Shown in pieces: positions 49,327 through 58,505 of a stretch of 64,000 bases of DNA. This DNA comes from Timaviella sp038204505 (lineage in GTDB: Bacteria; Cyanobacteriota; Cyanobacteriia; Elainellales; Elainellaceae): positions 1-64,000 of the forward strand of contig JBBRCV010000003.1 of assembly GCA_038204505.1 (NCBI GenBank). The letters are read 5' to 3'. The position numbers and the translations under genes were made by a program. The stretch's first letter is position 1. Every line of letters begins with the position of its first letter. The notes beneath the pieces were generated by a model that saw nothing but the letters and a program-made list of their open reading frames with translations, searched no databases and had not been told where the DNA came from.

Positions 49327-50646
49327 ATGACTCGCACTAATCAGTTTGATGTGTTTCTTTGCCACAACAGCGAAGATAAGCCCTTTGTCCGAAAAATCGC
49401 CCGCCAACTTCGTGAACGGAACCTTAACCCCTGGCTGGATGAAGAGCAATTAAGAGGGGGCGATGTTTTGTCGGATGTTATGGATGAAATTAGCCAAGAT
49501 ATTGAAGCAGTTGTAGTGTTTATCGGTGGCAAAGATTTGGGAGGTTGGCAGAAAAGAGAAATTGCTGGCTTTGTACACGACAGTGTCAAGCGAGAGATTC
49601 GAGTCATTCCAGTTCTGTTCGACAGTGCACGAGAAGTGCCGTTTTTTCTTAGAGGTGGGATTTGGATTGACTTTCGACAACCAGAACCAGACCCTTTTGA
49701 GCGGTTAGTAATGGCGATTACAGGAACTCAGGTTCGTCCGCAGAGTCCGACACCACTAGGAAAACCGCCCGTTGAGCCAGCACCCATTCCAGATCCGAAA
49801 GCGCCTTCTGCGGTTAAGACATTTAGTTTTGAAGTGGTGACGGTCAACAAACAGGGAAAGATCGTTCAGCGGCAAACTCAGTCTGCTCCATTTTTTGCAG
49901 AGGACTTGGGTAATGGTGTGACGCTGGATATGGTGGCAATACCGGGTGGATCGTTTCAGATGGGTTCGCCAGATACCGAAGGAGGACGGAGTAGTTCTGA
50001 AAGTCCCCAGCATTCTGTGACCATTGCTCCCTTTCACATGGGCAAGTTTGCCGTCACTCAAGCCCAATATCAAGCCATCATGGGCAATAATCCTGCTCAC
50101 TTCAAAGGCGAACAGCGACCTGTTGAGCAAGTCTCTTGGGGAGATGCGATCGCCTTTTGCCAGCAACTCTCAAAAAAAACGGGAAACCTCTACCGCCTAC
50201 CCAGCGAGGCTGAATGGGAGTACGCTTGCCGTGCGGGAACCACTACGCCTTTTCATTTTGGGGAGGCGATCACCACTGATTTGGCAAACTACAACGGCAA
50301 CTATACCTATGGTCAGGGCATTAAAGGAACTAATCGAAAAGGAGCGATTTCTGTCGGTATCTTTCCTGCAAATGCTTTTGGCTTGTATGACATGCATGGC
50401 AATGTTTGGGAATGTTGTGAAGATCATTGGCATGGGAATTATGACGGTGCGCCGACAGATGGGAGTGTCTGGTTGAATAAGAACTGGTTGAGCAATCTTG
50501 TGCAGAGTCGAGTGCTGCGCGGCGGCTCCTGGGTCGTCAAGCCTCGGAATTGTCGCTCTGCCTCTCACATCAACGGCTATGACGCGGGGATTCAACACGA
50601 CCTCCTCAACGGTTTTCGCGTTGTGTGTTCTGCCCCCAGGACTTAG
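49327..50646 (+). CDS. TIR domain fused to FGE-sulfatase fold
   Basis: About 439 residues. Residues 1-130 are a TIR domain (FDVFLCHNSEDKPFVRKIAR, WLDEEQLRGG, GGWQKREIAGF with the catalytic Glu), very like the TIR of the gene at 41993. Residues 190-439 are a formylglycine-generating-enzyme (SUMF1) fold: MVAIPGGSFQMGSPDTEGGR, HMGKFAVTQAQYQAIMGNN, YRLPSEAEWEYACRAG, LYDMHGNVWECCED and the end RVLRGGSW and GFRVVCSAPRT. In such proteins the fold often binds ligands rather than modifying sulfatases. The C-terminal 40 residues have features of a DGR variable region (separate entry). It may sense an invader through the variable face and signal by NAD+ cleavage (inference). Confidence 0.9.
   Translation: MTRTNQFDVFLCHNSEDKPFVRKIARQLRERNLNPWLDEEQLRGGDVLSDVMDEISQDIEAVVVFIGGKDLGGWQKREIAGFVHDSVKREIRVIPVLFDSAREVPFFLRGGIWIDFRQPEPDPFERLVMAITGTQVRPQSPTPLGKPPVEPAPIPDPKAPSAVKTFSFEVVTVNKQGKIVQRQTQSAPFFAEDLGNGVTLDMVAIPGGSFQMGSPDTEGGRSSSESPQHSVTIAPFHMGKFAVTQAQYQAIMGNNPAHFKGEQRPVEQVSWGDAIAFCQQLSKKTGNLYRLPSEAEWEYACRAGTTTPFHFGEAITTDLANYNGNYTYGQGIKGTNRKGAISVGIFPANAFGLYDMHGNVWECCEDHWHGNYDGAPTDGSVWLNKNWLSNLVQSRVLRGGSWVVKPRNCRSASHINGYDAGIQHDLLNGFRVVCSAPRT
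50509..50640 (+). other. Candidate DGR variable region in the TIR-FGE gene
   Basis: Between the conserved GGSW and GFRVVC ends, the codons that deviate (GTC GTC; then TCT CAC ATC AAC GGC TAT GAC, ATT, CAC GAC CTC CTC AAC) are mostly pyrimidine-ended, as would arise by adenine-specific mutagenesis of AAC/AAT codons in a template repeat. The invariant flanks (CTGCGCGGCGGCTCCTGG and GGTTTTCGCGTTGTGTG) would be the template's fixed ends. Neither a template repeat nor a reverse transcriptase gene is in the window, so this is pattern evidence only. Confidence 0.45.
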
Positions 50647-50895
50647 TATCCCTCGGCTCTTTTGCCCTTTTGCCCTCTGCTCTTGTTTCTTTGCCCTCCC
50701 AGTTCCGCCTCTGGCGGATCAATTTTTTTCAAAAACGCACATCGGGGCTTGAGAGGTTTGCAGTGGAATCGCCATCCAGTTTCTTAAAAAATCTCTGCCC
50801 AGGAAATCGAAAAGATCCGAGAAAAGCTAGTTTATCTCCTGCAAGCGCTCATACTGAAGGCGTGATTCTGTTCAATGTGCCTTCTCCCCCCGCCA

Positions 50896-51861
50896 ATGTC
50901 AACGCCCCGCTCCGATCAAGACAGCCCCTGGAAAGACGTGTTACGACAGTACTTCCCAGAGGCGATCGCCTTCTTCTTCCCCGCCACCGCCCAATGGATT
51001 GACTGGCGCAAACCCGTCACCTTTTTAGATAAAGAATTCCAGCAAATCGCCCTTGATGCCGAAATTGGCAGACGCTACGCCGATCAATTGGTCAAAGTCT
51101 GGCGTAAACGCGGCAAAGAACTGTTCCTCTTGCTGCACGTCGAAGTCCAAGCCAAACCAGAGGCAGACTTTGCCGAACGAATGCTGATCTACAACCTGAG
51201 AATCTTCAACCTGTTGCGCCATCCCGCCATCAGTCTGGCAATTTTGTGTGATGGCAATGCCCAATGGCGACCCAACCGCTACGAATTTGACTATCCCGGA
51301 ACCCGCCTATCGTTTGAGTTCGACAGCATCAAACTGCTAGATTATCGCCAACGCTGGGACGAGCTAGAGCAAAGCCCAAACCCCTTTGCAGTGGTCGTGA
51401 TGGCACACCTCAAAGCCCAAGAAACCCAAAAAGATCCCCAGGGTCGTAAAGACTCGAAGTTTCAATTGATCCGACGGCTCTACGAACGAGGCTACAGCCA
51501 CCGAGACGTGGTGAACCTCTTCAAATTCATCGACTGGGTTATGATATTGCCAGAAGAATTAAAGCGATCGTTTTGGGCTGAATTGCAAGCTTACGAAGAG
51601 GAACGCCGAATGCCATACATTACCAGTGTCGAAGAAATTGGGTTTGAGCGTGGTTGCCAAGCAGGTCGCCAAGAGGGTCGCCAAGAGGGAGAACGGTCAT
51701 TGGTCGTGCGGCTACTAACTCGACGAGTTGGCGCTTTACCCGAAGACCTACAATCCCAGGTTGAGGCGTTGCCCCTCGCTCAGTTGGAAGAACTCGGCGA
51801 AGCCTTGCTGGACTTCACTGGTTTGGCGGACTTAGTAGACTGGTTAGGACAAGTCAGTTGA
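50896..51861 (+). CDS. Rpn/YhgA-like nuclease-fold protein with DUF4351 end
   Basis: About 321 residues. A PD-(D/E)xK-type domain fills residues 1-150: PWKDVLRQYFPEAIAFFFP, IDWRKPVTFLDKEFQQIA, then LLLHVEVQAKPEADFAERML with the E-x-Q that is typical of this family, and DYPGTRLSFEF. The C-terminus is a Glu-rich coil (QAGRQEGRQEGERSLVVRLL, short repeats) with a DUF4351 end (RRVGALPEDLQSQVEALPLAQLEELGEALLDF). Such proteins are common in cyanobacteria, often annotated as transposases. It sits 250 bp after the TIR-FGE gene, before a BREX-like operon. Best start is ATG 50896 (MSTPRSDQD). Confidence 0.85.
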   Translation: MSTPRSDQDSPWKDVLRQYFPEAIAFFFPATAQWIDWRKPVTFLDKEFQQIALDAEIGRRYADQLVKVWRKRGKELFLLLHVEVQAKPEADFAERMLIYNLRIFNLLRHPAISLAILCDGNAQWRPNRYEFDYPGTRLSFEFDSIKLLDYRQRWDELEQSPNPFAVVVMAHLKAQETQKDPQGRKDSKFQLIRRLYERGYSHRDVVNLFKFIDWVMILPEELKRSFWAELQAYEEERRMPYITSVEEIGFERGCQAGRQEGRQEGERSLVVRLLTRRVGALPEDLQSQVEALPLAQLEELGEALLDFTGLADLVDWLGQVS

Positions 51862-51946
51862 AAGCAGGACTGAACCAAAATCTTGCACCTGTCGCCTCAA
51901 TTTGCGGTAGGATTGAAAGATTCAATTTTCCCGATCGCTTTCAGCT

Positions 51947-52744
51947 ATGGAACCTTTTGATGACGCGTTAGAAAAATCTGCCATTAGCGAAATTGACACT
52001 GCCCTAAAGCGATTGAATAAGGGCTGGACGATCGCTAAGCGTTCACTCAAGGAATGGGATTTTAAAACATCAGCTCAATCTCTGGAAGGCTTAGCAGATG
52101 AGCTAGACAAGCTGAGCGATCGCTGGCAAGAACAGGAAACAATTCTGCGCGATTCAATTGAAGTTGACCAAAAATTTGTCCAATCTGATGATTATGCTGC
52201 TGCTATTGAAGAAGTGTTAAAAACATCAGGAATTCCGGTGCGGGGTGAATTTCCAAACTATGAATTTCCACCCTTCAAACTAACTTTTAATCGGGAACAA
52301 GGCTATGTGCGACTAAGCGTGGGGAGGCGATCGCAACAAACTAAAGCTTTCGCCCCCGAACAGTTGGGCACTTGGGTTGCCGGACAATACCGCAAAGTCA
52401 TTGAAAGCAAATTTGACGCAACCCGCTTCTGCAAGGAATTACTGAGCGCCTACGAACTACTAAACACCTTGACGCTGAAGCAAGACAGCGTGGCTTGGGG
52501 GCATTCCATTCCGCTAAAAGATATCTATCGTCTGCTGACCCTGAAGCAAGCCGCCAAGCAAGACTATCCCGAAGCGCTGTTTGTCTTTGACCTGGCACGG
52601 TTAAAAGAACAATCCCAAATTCAGTATGATCAATATCAGTTTGACCTGGAGCCTTCCCGAAACCCAGCGAGTAGCTTTTTATTAGTGAATAGCCAAGGGC
52701 AAGAGAGTCGGGTCAGCACGTTGGCGATTCATTTGATGGACTAG
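51947..52744 (+). CDS. Unrecognised protein, first gene of the ATPase operon
   Basis: 265 residues. The N-terminal 90 residues are a charged helical coil (LEKSAISEIDTALKRLNKGW, LEGLADELDKLSDRWQEQE), and the rest is a mixed alpha/beta region (FPPFKLTFNREQGYVRLSVG, LGTWVAGQYRKVIESKFDATRF). I know no named family. It precedes two DUF2791-type ATPases by 26 bp and is probably co-transcribed. A structural or substrate-recruiting subunit of that pair is the natural guess. Confidence 0.75.
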   Translation: MEPFDDALEKSAISEIDTALKRLNKGWTIAKRSLKEWDFKTSAQSLEGLADELDKLSDRWQEQETILRDSIEVDQKFVQSDDYAAAIEEVLKTSGIPVRGEFPNYEFPPFKLTFNREQGYVRLSVGRRSQQTKAFAPEQLGTWVAGQYRKVIESKFDATRFCKELLSAYELLNTLTLKQDSVAWGHSIPLKDIYRLLTLKQAAKQDYPEALFVFDLARLKEQSQIQYDQYQFDLEPSRNPASSFLLVNSQGQESRVSTLAIHLMD

Positions 52745-52770
52745 AAAACTGATGGACTAGATTAACCCTG

Positions 52771-53955
52771 ATGCGAATCGATGAATTAGACATTGAAGCA
52801 TTGCTTTCAGGCGAACCGCCGCCCCATCCTGACCTGCTAATGGAAATGACGCTGGGGCGCGATCGCTGGCTCAATCGGCTGCGAGATCATTACCTGGCGA
52901 ACTATATTGCCGATGGTGGCAGCAAGGTAAAAGTGTTGGTGGGCGGCGAAGGGACAGGCAAAACCCACCTGTTGCAATGCGCCTTGCATGATGCTCAAGC
53001 CTTGGGCTACCAAACGGTTTACCTGACGGCACTGGAATATCGCCTCAACGACTTGCCGGGGTTGTATCGGGCGATCGTCAAACAGTTAGACACCGAAAAG
53101 TTGGTCAGCGGACTCTGCCACCAAGTCGCCAAAAAGCTGGGCTACGGGCAATACGACGATGACGATGCCATGCTGTCGCTGTTGATTGAAGACCAGGGCT
53201 TGACCCGCGATTTGGCGGTGCATGAAATCAAACGAACAATTGGTTTAACGCTGCGGGATGCCGACTTTGGCGCGTCTTTTCGGGCGTTTGCCTACAGTGT
53301 GATTAGCAATCGGTTAATTATGGGCAACGAGGAAAGCGTTCGGGTGGCGCTCAAGTGGCTGGCGGGGGAAAAGCTGGAGCGCCATCAAAAGCAGGCGACT
53401 TTGTTATTTGAACGGCTGCAAAAAACGAATGCCCGCTACTGGCTTAATTCCCTGATTCGCTTACTGCACATGGCAGGAATGACGGGGCTTGTGGTAGCGA
53501 TCGATGATTTGGAAGTGATGACTGAGCGCAGTGCCGAAACCCGCCGCTATCGCTACACTGCCAACGCCATTAAAGACACCTGCGAACTGTTTCGGCAAAT
53601 TATTGATGATGGTGAACTGCTGGATCATTTTCTCTTGCTGTTGGCGGGACGACGAGAAATGATTGAAGACGATCGCCGGGGCTTTAAAAGCTATGAGGCG
53701 CTGTGGATGCGGTTGCAAAGTGGGCTGTTGGCGATCGATCAATTCAATCCCCTTGCCGATATTGTCGATACTGATATTCATCTGGTGACTCAGGGGCGTA
53801 GCTTTGCCGATCAGGTGCAGACCCGCCTAGGGCAACTGTTCCAGGAATCTGGGTTGCCGCTCCATCTCGATCGCCCCGTGCCAGAATTGTATGAGCATAG
53901 CCAGCTTCGCGCTAAGGTGATTGCAACAACGCTGATGGCATTGGAGGAGGGCTGA
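52771..53955 (+). CDS. DUF2791/BREX-type P-loop ATPase (first)
   Basis: 394 residues. Walker A GGEGTGKTHLLQ at about residue 57 and Walker B VVAIDDLEVM at about residue 246 show a DUF2791 P-loop ATPase, the family of BrxC/BrxD and PglY in BREX/Pgl phage-defence systems. The sensor-like LLLLAGRREMIED follows Walker B. It is followed at once by a second ATPase (the gene ends TGATG, one base shared). No BrxL, PglX methyltransferase or PglZ phosphatase is adjacent. Confidence 0.82.
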   Translation: MRIDELDIEALLSGEPPPHPDLLMEMTLGRDRWLNRLRDHYLANYIADGGSKVKVLVGGEGTGKTHLLQCALHDAQALGYQTVYLTALEYRLNDLPGLYRAIVKQLDTEKLVSGLCHQVAKKLGYGQYDDDDAMLSLLIEDQGLTRDLAVHEIKRTIGLTLRDADFGASFRAFAYSVISNRLIMGNEESVRVALKWLAGEKLERHQKQATLLFERLQKTNARYWLNSLIRLLHMAGMTGLVVAIDDLEVMTERSAETRRYRYTANAIKDTCELFRQIIDDGELLDHFLLLLAGRREMIEDDRRGFKSYEALWMRLQSGLLAIDQFNPLADIVDTDIHLVTQGRSFADQVQTRLGQLFQESGLPLHLDRPVPELYEHSQLRAKVIATTLMALEEG

Positions 53956-55247
53956 TGGAACGATACGACGCAAACCGTAGGAAGGCGATCGCCATCATTG
54001 AATCTCTCCGGGCAGGCATTCCTACTCGCACCTCTACCCGCGAATTGCCAGACTTACGGGCACCTCTCACAGATGTAATTCGCCAAGACCTGACTCAATT
54101 TGTCCAAGGCAAGAAACCCAAGGGCAGACTCGCTTGGGGACCTTATGGACAAGGCAAAACCCATGCCCTTACCACTGTGGAGCACGTTGCCCTGGATATG
54201 GGCTTTGCCGTCAGCCGTGTTTCTCTGAGCCGGGAAGTGTCTTGTCACCACCTGATGAACTTCTACGGACGAGTCGCTTCAGTGATTCGGACACCCGACT
54301 CGAAGCTAACCGGACTGACTAAGGGGCTGAATTCTAAAAAAGCGGGCGACCTGCTCAATAGCCCCATTCACCAGCCCGATCGCTACAGCCATCCCTTGCC
54401 CAGCATTGTGCTAGAAGACTACTTTCTGACCACGGGCGAAGAGCAAGATCTGCTGATGGGCGACTTGATGGGAACTCGCCTGACTAGCCCCGAACTCAAG
54501 CGCATTCACCGCAACTGTCGGGGCGAAACCTTTCCCAAGTTTGACACCAACTTTCGCAATACCCAACATGGCAGCGCCTACTTTGGTGTGATGGCAGATG
54601 CGATCGCCCTCTGTGGTTACAAAGGCTGGGTGCTGCTGCTCGATGAAGTAGAGCTAGTGGGACGACTAGGCAAAGTTGGGCGACTGCAAGCCTACCGCAA
54701 CCTCAACTGGTTGTTGAACTGGTCAACCCGCTCCATTCAGCGCGATGGCGACCAAGAGCAATTTTGCCAAAATCCCTTTCCCATTTACACCTTTGGCGTA
54801 GTGGCATCCAGCCTTCGCAATGACGTGTGGTACAGCGGCACCACCACCCTCAGCGCCAAAAACGATCGCGCCCAAATTCCCCAACTCGCTGCCGAAAAGT
54901 TTGGTACTGAAGCCGCTCTGACGATGCAAGAGTTTTTTGAAACTGCTGTGAGTTCTCACTGCCCCACCATCCGCCCCCTAGAAACGGCAAACCTGGTGAA
55001 GTTGCTAGATCAACTAGTAAAACTCCACGGTATCGCATACGGCTGGAACGCTCAAATGAATGCGTCAAAGCTGGTAAAAGCTGTGGGTAGCCAACCTATC
55101 CGCACTCACATTCGCGCCACATTAGAAGCACTAGATATTGCCTATCTGTATAACGAAACTGTCGAGCTGGAAGTAACGGAGTTGGTCGAGGCTTCGGTAC
55201 AGGAAGAGGAAGGGTTTTTTGCGATCGAAGATGCGGCGGATATTTGA
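53955..55247 (+). CDS. DUF2791/BREX-type P-loop ATPase (second)
   Basis: 430 residues. Walker A is AWGPYGQGKTHALTTVEH at about residue 60, and Walker B is VLLLDEVELVGRLGKVGRLQA near 225, followed by the characteristic NLNWLLNW helix. Its overlap with the previous gene by one base implies translational coupling, and the pair could form a heteromeric ring. Ends in an acidic tail. The downstream clpB is convergent and separated by a hairpin. The operon as a whole therefore comprises three genes. Confidence 0.85.
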   Translation: MERYDANRRKAIAIIESLRAGIPTRTSTRELPDLRAPLTDVIRQDLTQFVQGKKPKGRLAWGPYGQGKTHALTTVEHVALDMGFAVSRVSLSREVSCHHLMNFYGRVASVIRTPDSKLTGLTKGLNSKKAGDLLNSPIHQPDRYSHPLPSIVLEDYFLTTGEEQDLLMGDLMGTRLTSPELKRIHRNCRGETFPKFDTNFRNTQHGSAYFGVMADAIALCGYKGWVLLLDEVELVGRLGKVGRLQAYRNLNWLLNWSTRSIQRDGDQEQFCQNPFPIYTFGVVASSLRNDVWYSGTTTLSAKNDRAQIPQLAAEKFGTEAALTMQEFFETAVSSHCPTIRPLETANLVKLLDQLVKLHGIAYGWNAQMNASKLVKAVGSQPIRTHIRATLEALDIAYLYNETVELEVTELVEASVQEEEGFFAIEDAADI

Positions 55248-55255
55248 AGGATCTG

Positions 55256-55283
55256 GGGTGAAGCCTTGGGGCAGACTTCACCC
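55256..55283. terminator. Hairpin between convergent ATPase operon and clpB
   Basis: GGGTGAAG (55256-55263) pairs with CTTCACCC (55276-55283). It sits between the stop of the second ATPase and the stop of clpB. No clear T-tract follows, so efficiency is uncertain. Confidence 0.5.
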
Positions 55284-55291
55284 GATCGCCT

Positions 55292-57916
55292 CTAACCTTG
55301 GGTTGTCAAAACCTCCGAAGGCAATCGCTTAAACGCCAGCCTCTCATTTTCCACATCCACAAAAATCGTGTCGCCATTGACAAACTCGCTCCGCAAAATT
55401 GCCTTAGCAATCTGGGTTTCTAGTTCGCGTTGGATGGCACGCTTGAGTGGACGAGCGCCATACACTGGGTCGTAGCCGACCTCTGCCAAGAAATCAAGGG
55501 CAGCATCCGAGAGGCGAAGTGACATTTTGCGATCGCTTAACCGTTCTGCCAACCGTTCTACTTGCAGTTTAATAATGCGTCGCAGTTCTGATTTCTGGAG
55601 GCTGTGGAAGATGATCACTTCATCAATCCGATTCAGGAACTCTGGGCGGAAGTTTTCACGCATGGCTAACATGACGCGCGATCGCATTTCCTCATGCCGG
55701 GTATCATCCCCCGCTAGATCCAAAATGTATTGTGAACCAATGTTACTCGTCATGATAATAATCGAGTTCTTAAAGTCCACCGTGCGACCTTGCGAATCAG
55801 TGACGCGACCATCATCTAAGATTTGCAACATGACGTTAAAAACATCTGGATGCGCCTTCTCAATTTCGTCGAACAAAATGACGGAATAAGGACGACGACG
55901 AATCGCTTCAGTAAGCTGTCCACCCTCTTCATAGCCCACGTATCCTGGAGGTGCGCCAATCAGTCTAGAAACAGTGTGTTTTTCCATGTACTCTGACATA
56001 TCAATTCGCACCATGGCTTCCTCAGTGTCGAATAAATAAGCGGCGAGGGCTTTTGCCAACTCCGTTTTGCCGACCCCAGTAGGACCTAGGAAAATGAAGC
56101 TGGCGATCGGGCGATTCGGATCTGAAAGTCCGGCGCGCGATCGCTGAATTGCGTCAGCAACAGCAGTCACCGCTTCATCTTGTCCTACCACTCGCTGATG
56201 GAGTTCATCTTCGAGTTGCAGCAATTTATCCATTTCCGAAGCCACGAGCTTACTAATAGGAATGCCCGTCCATTTAGAAATAATTTCGGCAATGTCAGAT
56301 TCCGAGACTTCTTCCCGCAGCAATGATTTGCCGTTGGTTTGGGTTTGGGTCATCTTCACTTCTGCTTCTTGCAGCTTGCGTTGCAGGTCGGTAGATTTGC
56401 CGTACTTCAACTCGGCGGCTTTATTCAGATCATAGTCGCGTTCTGCTTGCTGAATTTCCAGGTTGACGCGATCGATCTCTTCTTTAATGGCTTGTACTTG
56501 ATTGATGATGTCTTTCTCAGCGTGCCACTGGGTGCTGAGCGTTCGTTGCTCTTCTTTGAGATCTGCTAGTTCTTTTTCAATCCGCTCTAGCCGATCTTTA
56601 GAGCCTAAGTCGCTTTCTTTTTTAAGTGAAAGTCGCTCCATTTCAAGCTGTAAAATTTTGCGATCGACCTCATCTAAAGCATCAGGCTTAGAGGTGATTT
56701 CCATCTTCATTTTAGCAGCGGCTTCGTCCATCAAATCAATGGCTTTGTCAGGTAAAAAGCGATCGCTAATATACCGATTCGACAAGGTAGCCGCTGCCAC
56801 TAACGCACTATCCGAAATTCTGACAGCGTGATGCAGTTCGTAGCGTTCCTTCAATCCACGCAGAATCGAGATCGTATCCTCAACGCTGGGCTGATCGACA
56901 TACACTTGCTGGAAGCGTCGCTCTAACGCTGCATCTTTTTCAATATACTTACGATATTCATCTAAGGTTGTTGCCCCAATACAGCGCAACTCACCCCGTG
57001 CCAACATTGGCTTCAGCAAGTTCCCAGCATCCATTGCGCCCTGGGTTGCACCTGCTCCAACGACGGTATGAATTTCGTCAATGAACAGAATAATATTACC
57101 TTGGGAATCAGTGACCTCTTTGAGAACCGCTTTCAGACGATCTTCAAATTCGCCTCGGTACTTGGCTCCGGCAATCAGTGCGCCCATGTCTAGTGAAATT
57201 AGCTTGCGGTCTTTCAACGATTCAGGAACGTCGCCGCTAAGGATACGTTGCGCTAGTCCTTCCGCGATCGCCGTTTTACCCACTCCTGGTTCGCCAATCA
57301 GAACGGGATTATTTTTAGTTCGACGTGACAAAATTTGTATTGTCCGCCGAATTTCGTCATCTCGTCCAATCACAGGATCGAGCTTGCCTTGACGGGCATA
57401 TTCTGTCAAATCTCGACCATATTTGGTTAAAGATTCGTATTTCCCTTCTGGATTTTGGTCGGTCACTTTCTGCGTCCCTCTAATTTGGTCAATCGCTGTC
57501 TTAAGCTTTCGTTCGTCTAACTTAAATTCTTGGAATAATCCTCGCCCAAATCGCTCATCTTTGGGATAAGCCAAAAGTAGATGTTCGATGGAAATATAGT
57601 CATCACCAAATTCTGTCCGAATTTTCTCGGCGCGATCGGTCAGAACATCGAGCGATCGCCCTAAATACACCGCTCCACCCGCGCCCGACACTTTGGGCTG
57701 CTTGCGGATGTACTCTTCGGTATAGCTGCGTATCTGCTGCTCGTTAACGCCCAACTTATTAAAGATATTAGCTGCTAGTCCATCTTGCTCTAGCAGCGCC
57801 AGCATCAAATGCTCAGACTCTAGTTGCTGATGCTGCGACTGTTTGGCAATTTCGGGAGTACGGGCGATCGCCTCCCAGGCTTTTTCTGTAAATTTATTAG
57901 GATCAGTAGGCTGCAT
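55292..57916 (-). CDS. clpB: Chaperone ClpB
   Basis: About 874 residues from the ATG at 57916 (MQPTDPNKFTEKAWEAIAR); the preceding 25 codons are not conserved. N-domain 1-150, AAA-1 with GEPGVGKTAIAEGLAQRI at about 205, the coiled-coil middle domain at about 410-530, AAA-2 with GPTGVGKTELAKALA near 610 and the Arg fingers in VGYEEGGQL and FDEIEKAHPDVFN contexts. With DnaK it refolds aggregated proteins. Cyanobacteria often have two clpB genes. I found no CIRCE element upstream. Confidence 0.96.
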   Translation of the reverse strand: MQPTDPNKFTEKAWEAIARTPEIAKQSQHQQLESEHLMLALLEQDGLAANIFNKLGVNEQQIRSYTEEYIRKQPKVSGAGGAVYLGRSLDVLTDRAEKIRTEFGDDYISIEHLLLAYPKDERFGRGLFQEFKLDERKLKTAIDQIRGTQKVTDQNPEGKYESLTKYGRDLTEYARQGKLDPVIGRDDEIRRTIQILSRRTKNNPVLIGEPGVGKTAIAEGLAQRILSGDVPESLKDRKLISLDMGALIAGAKYRGEFEDRLKAVLKEVTDSQGNIILFIDEIHTVVGAGATQGAMDAGNLLKPMLARGELRCIGATTLDEYRKYIEKDAALERRFQQVYVDQPSVEDTISILRGLKERYELHHAVRISDSALVAAATLSNRYISDRFLPDKAIDLMDEAAAKMKMEITSKPDALDEVDRKILQLEMERLSLKKESDLGSKDRLERIEKELADLKEEQRTLSTQWHAEKDIINQVQAIKEEIDRVNLEIQQAERDYDLNKAAELKYGKSTDLQRKLQEAEVKMTQTQTNGKSLLREEVSESDIAEIISKWTGIPISKLVASEMDKLLQLEDELHQRVVGQDEAVTAVADAIQRSRAGLSDPNRPIASFIFLGPTGVGKTELAKALAAYLFDTEEAMVRIDMSEYMEKHTVSRLIGAPPGYVGYEEGGQLTEAIRRRPYSVILFDEIEKAHPDVFNVMLQILDDGRVTDSQGRTVDFKNSIIIMTSNIGSQYILDLAGDDTRHEEMRSRVMLAMRENFRPEFLNRIDEVIIFHSLQKSELRRIIKLQVERLAERLSDRKMSLRLSDAALDFLAEVGYDPVYGARPLKRAIQRELETQIAKAILRSEFVNGDTIFVDVENERLAFKRLPSEVLTTQG

Positions 57917-58098
57917 AGGTATTTTAAGGTTAGGAAAGAAGTTTAAGGTTACGAGTGGGAACCTCAGAAATCTAAGCTCCCCTGGTTTCATCTAATTGTA
58001 CGAACTAGGAGAGCGATTGCGAAGGTAGGAATACCGACCCTGAAACAGTCGGTATCGCCGTCTATCGCTTAAAATTGCCAAACAATCTAAAAATTTTT

Positions 58099-58485
58099 AT
58101 GAATAGAAAAAATGTGTCTTCCGGTTCTCCCTTCGAGAAGCCCATTGGTTTTTCAAGAGCAGCTCGTGTAGGCAATATCATTGCAGTTGCCGGAACTGCA
58201 CCCATAGCTACTGATGGTTCTACGGCATGTCCAGGAGATATTTATGGGCAAACAAAACGCTGTCTTGAAATTATTCAAACGGCGATCGAGGCGGCTGATG
58301 GTCGCATTGAGGATGTCATTCGCACTCGCATTATGATGACTGATATTTCTCAGTGGAAAGAAGCTGCAAAAGCTCACGGCGAGGTGTTTGGAGAAATTCG
58401 TCCTGCTTGTACCTTTGTTGAAGTGTCGAGGTTTATTAAAGAAGATTGGTTAGTAGAACTTGAGGCAGATTGTGTAACGAGTTAG
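58099..58485 (+). CDS. RidA family protein
   Basis: 128 residues from ATG 58099. The YjgF/RidA fold is shown by FSRAARVGNIIAVAGTAP, then QTKRCLEIIQTAIEAADGRIEDVIRTRIMMTDI and RPACTFVEVSRF, with the deaminating Arg in VIRTRI and the C-terminal Glu. RidA proteins hydrolyse reactive enamines. Many homologues that form the distinct group with a leading RSS-type start are similar. The upstream region is shared with clpB (divergent, about 180 bp). Confidence 0.92.
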   Translation: MNRKNVSSGSPFEKPIGFSRAARVGNIIAVAGTAPIATDGSTACPGDIYGQTKRCLEIIQTAIEAADGRIEDVIRTRIMMTDISQWKEAAKAHGEVFGEIRPACTFVEVSRFIKEDWLVELEADCVTS

Positions 58486-58505
58486 CCATGGACAAAACCC
58501 AGCCT

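Noticed and set aside
50197..50598. Minus-strand frame opposite the TIR-FGE gene
   Set aside because: It is a shadow of the conserved FGE domain.
57917..58098. CIRCE heat-shock element between clpB and ridA
   Set aside because: No TTAGCACTC-N9-GAGTGCTAA or close variant is present.
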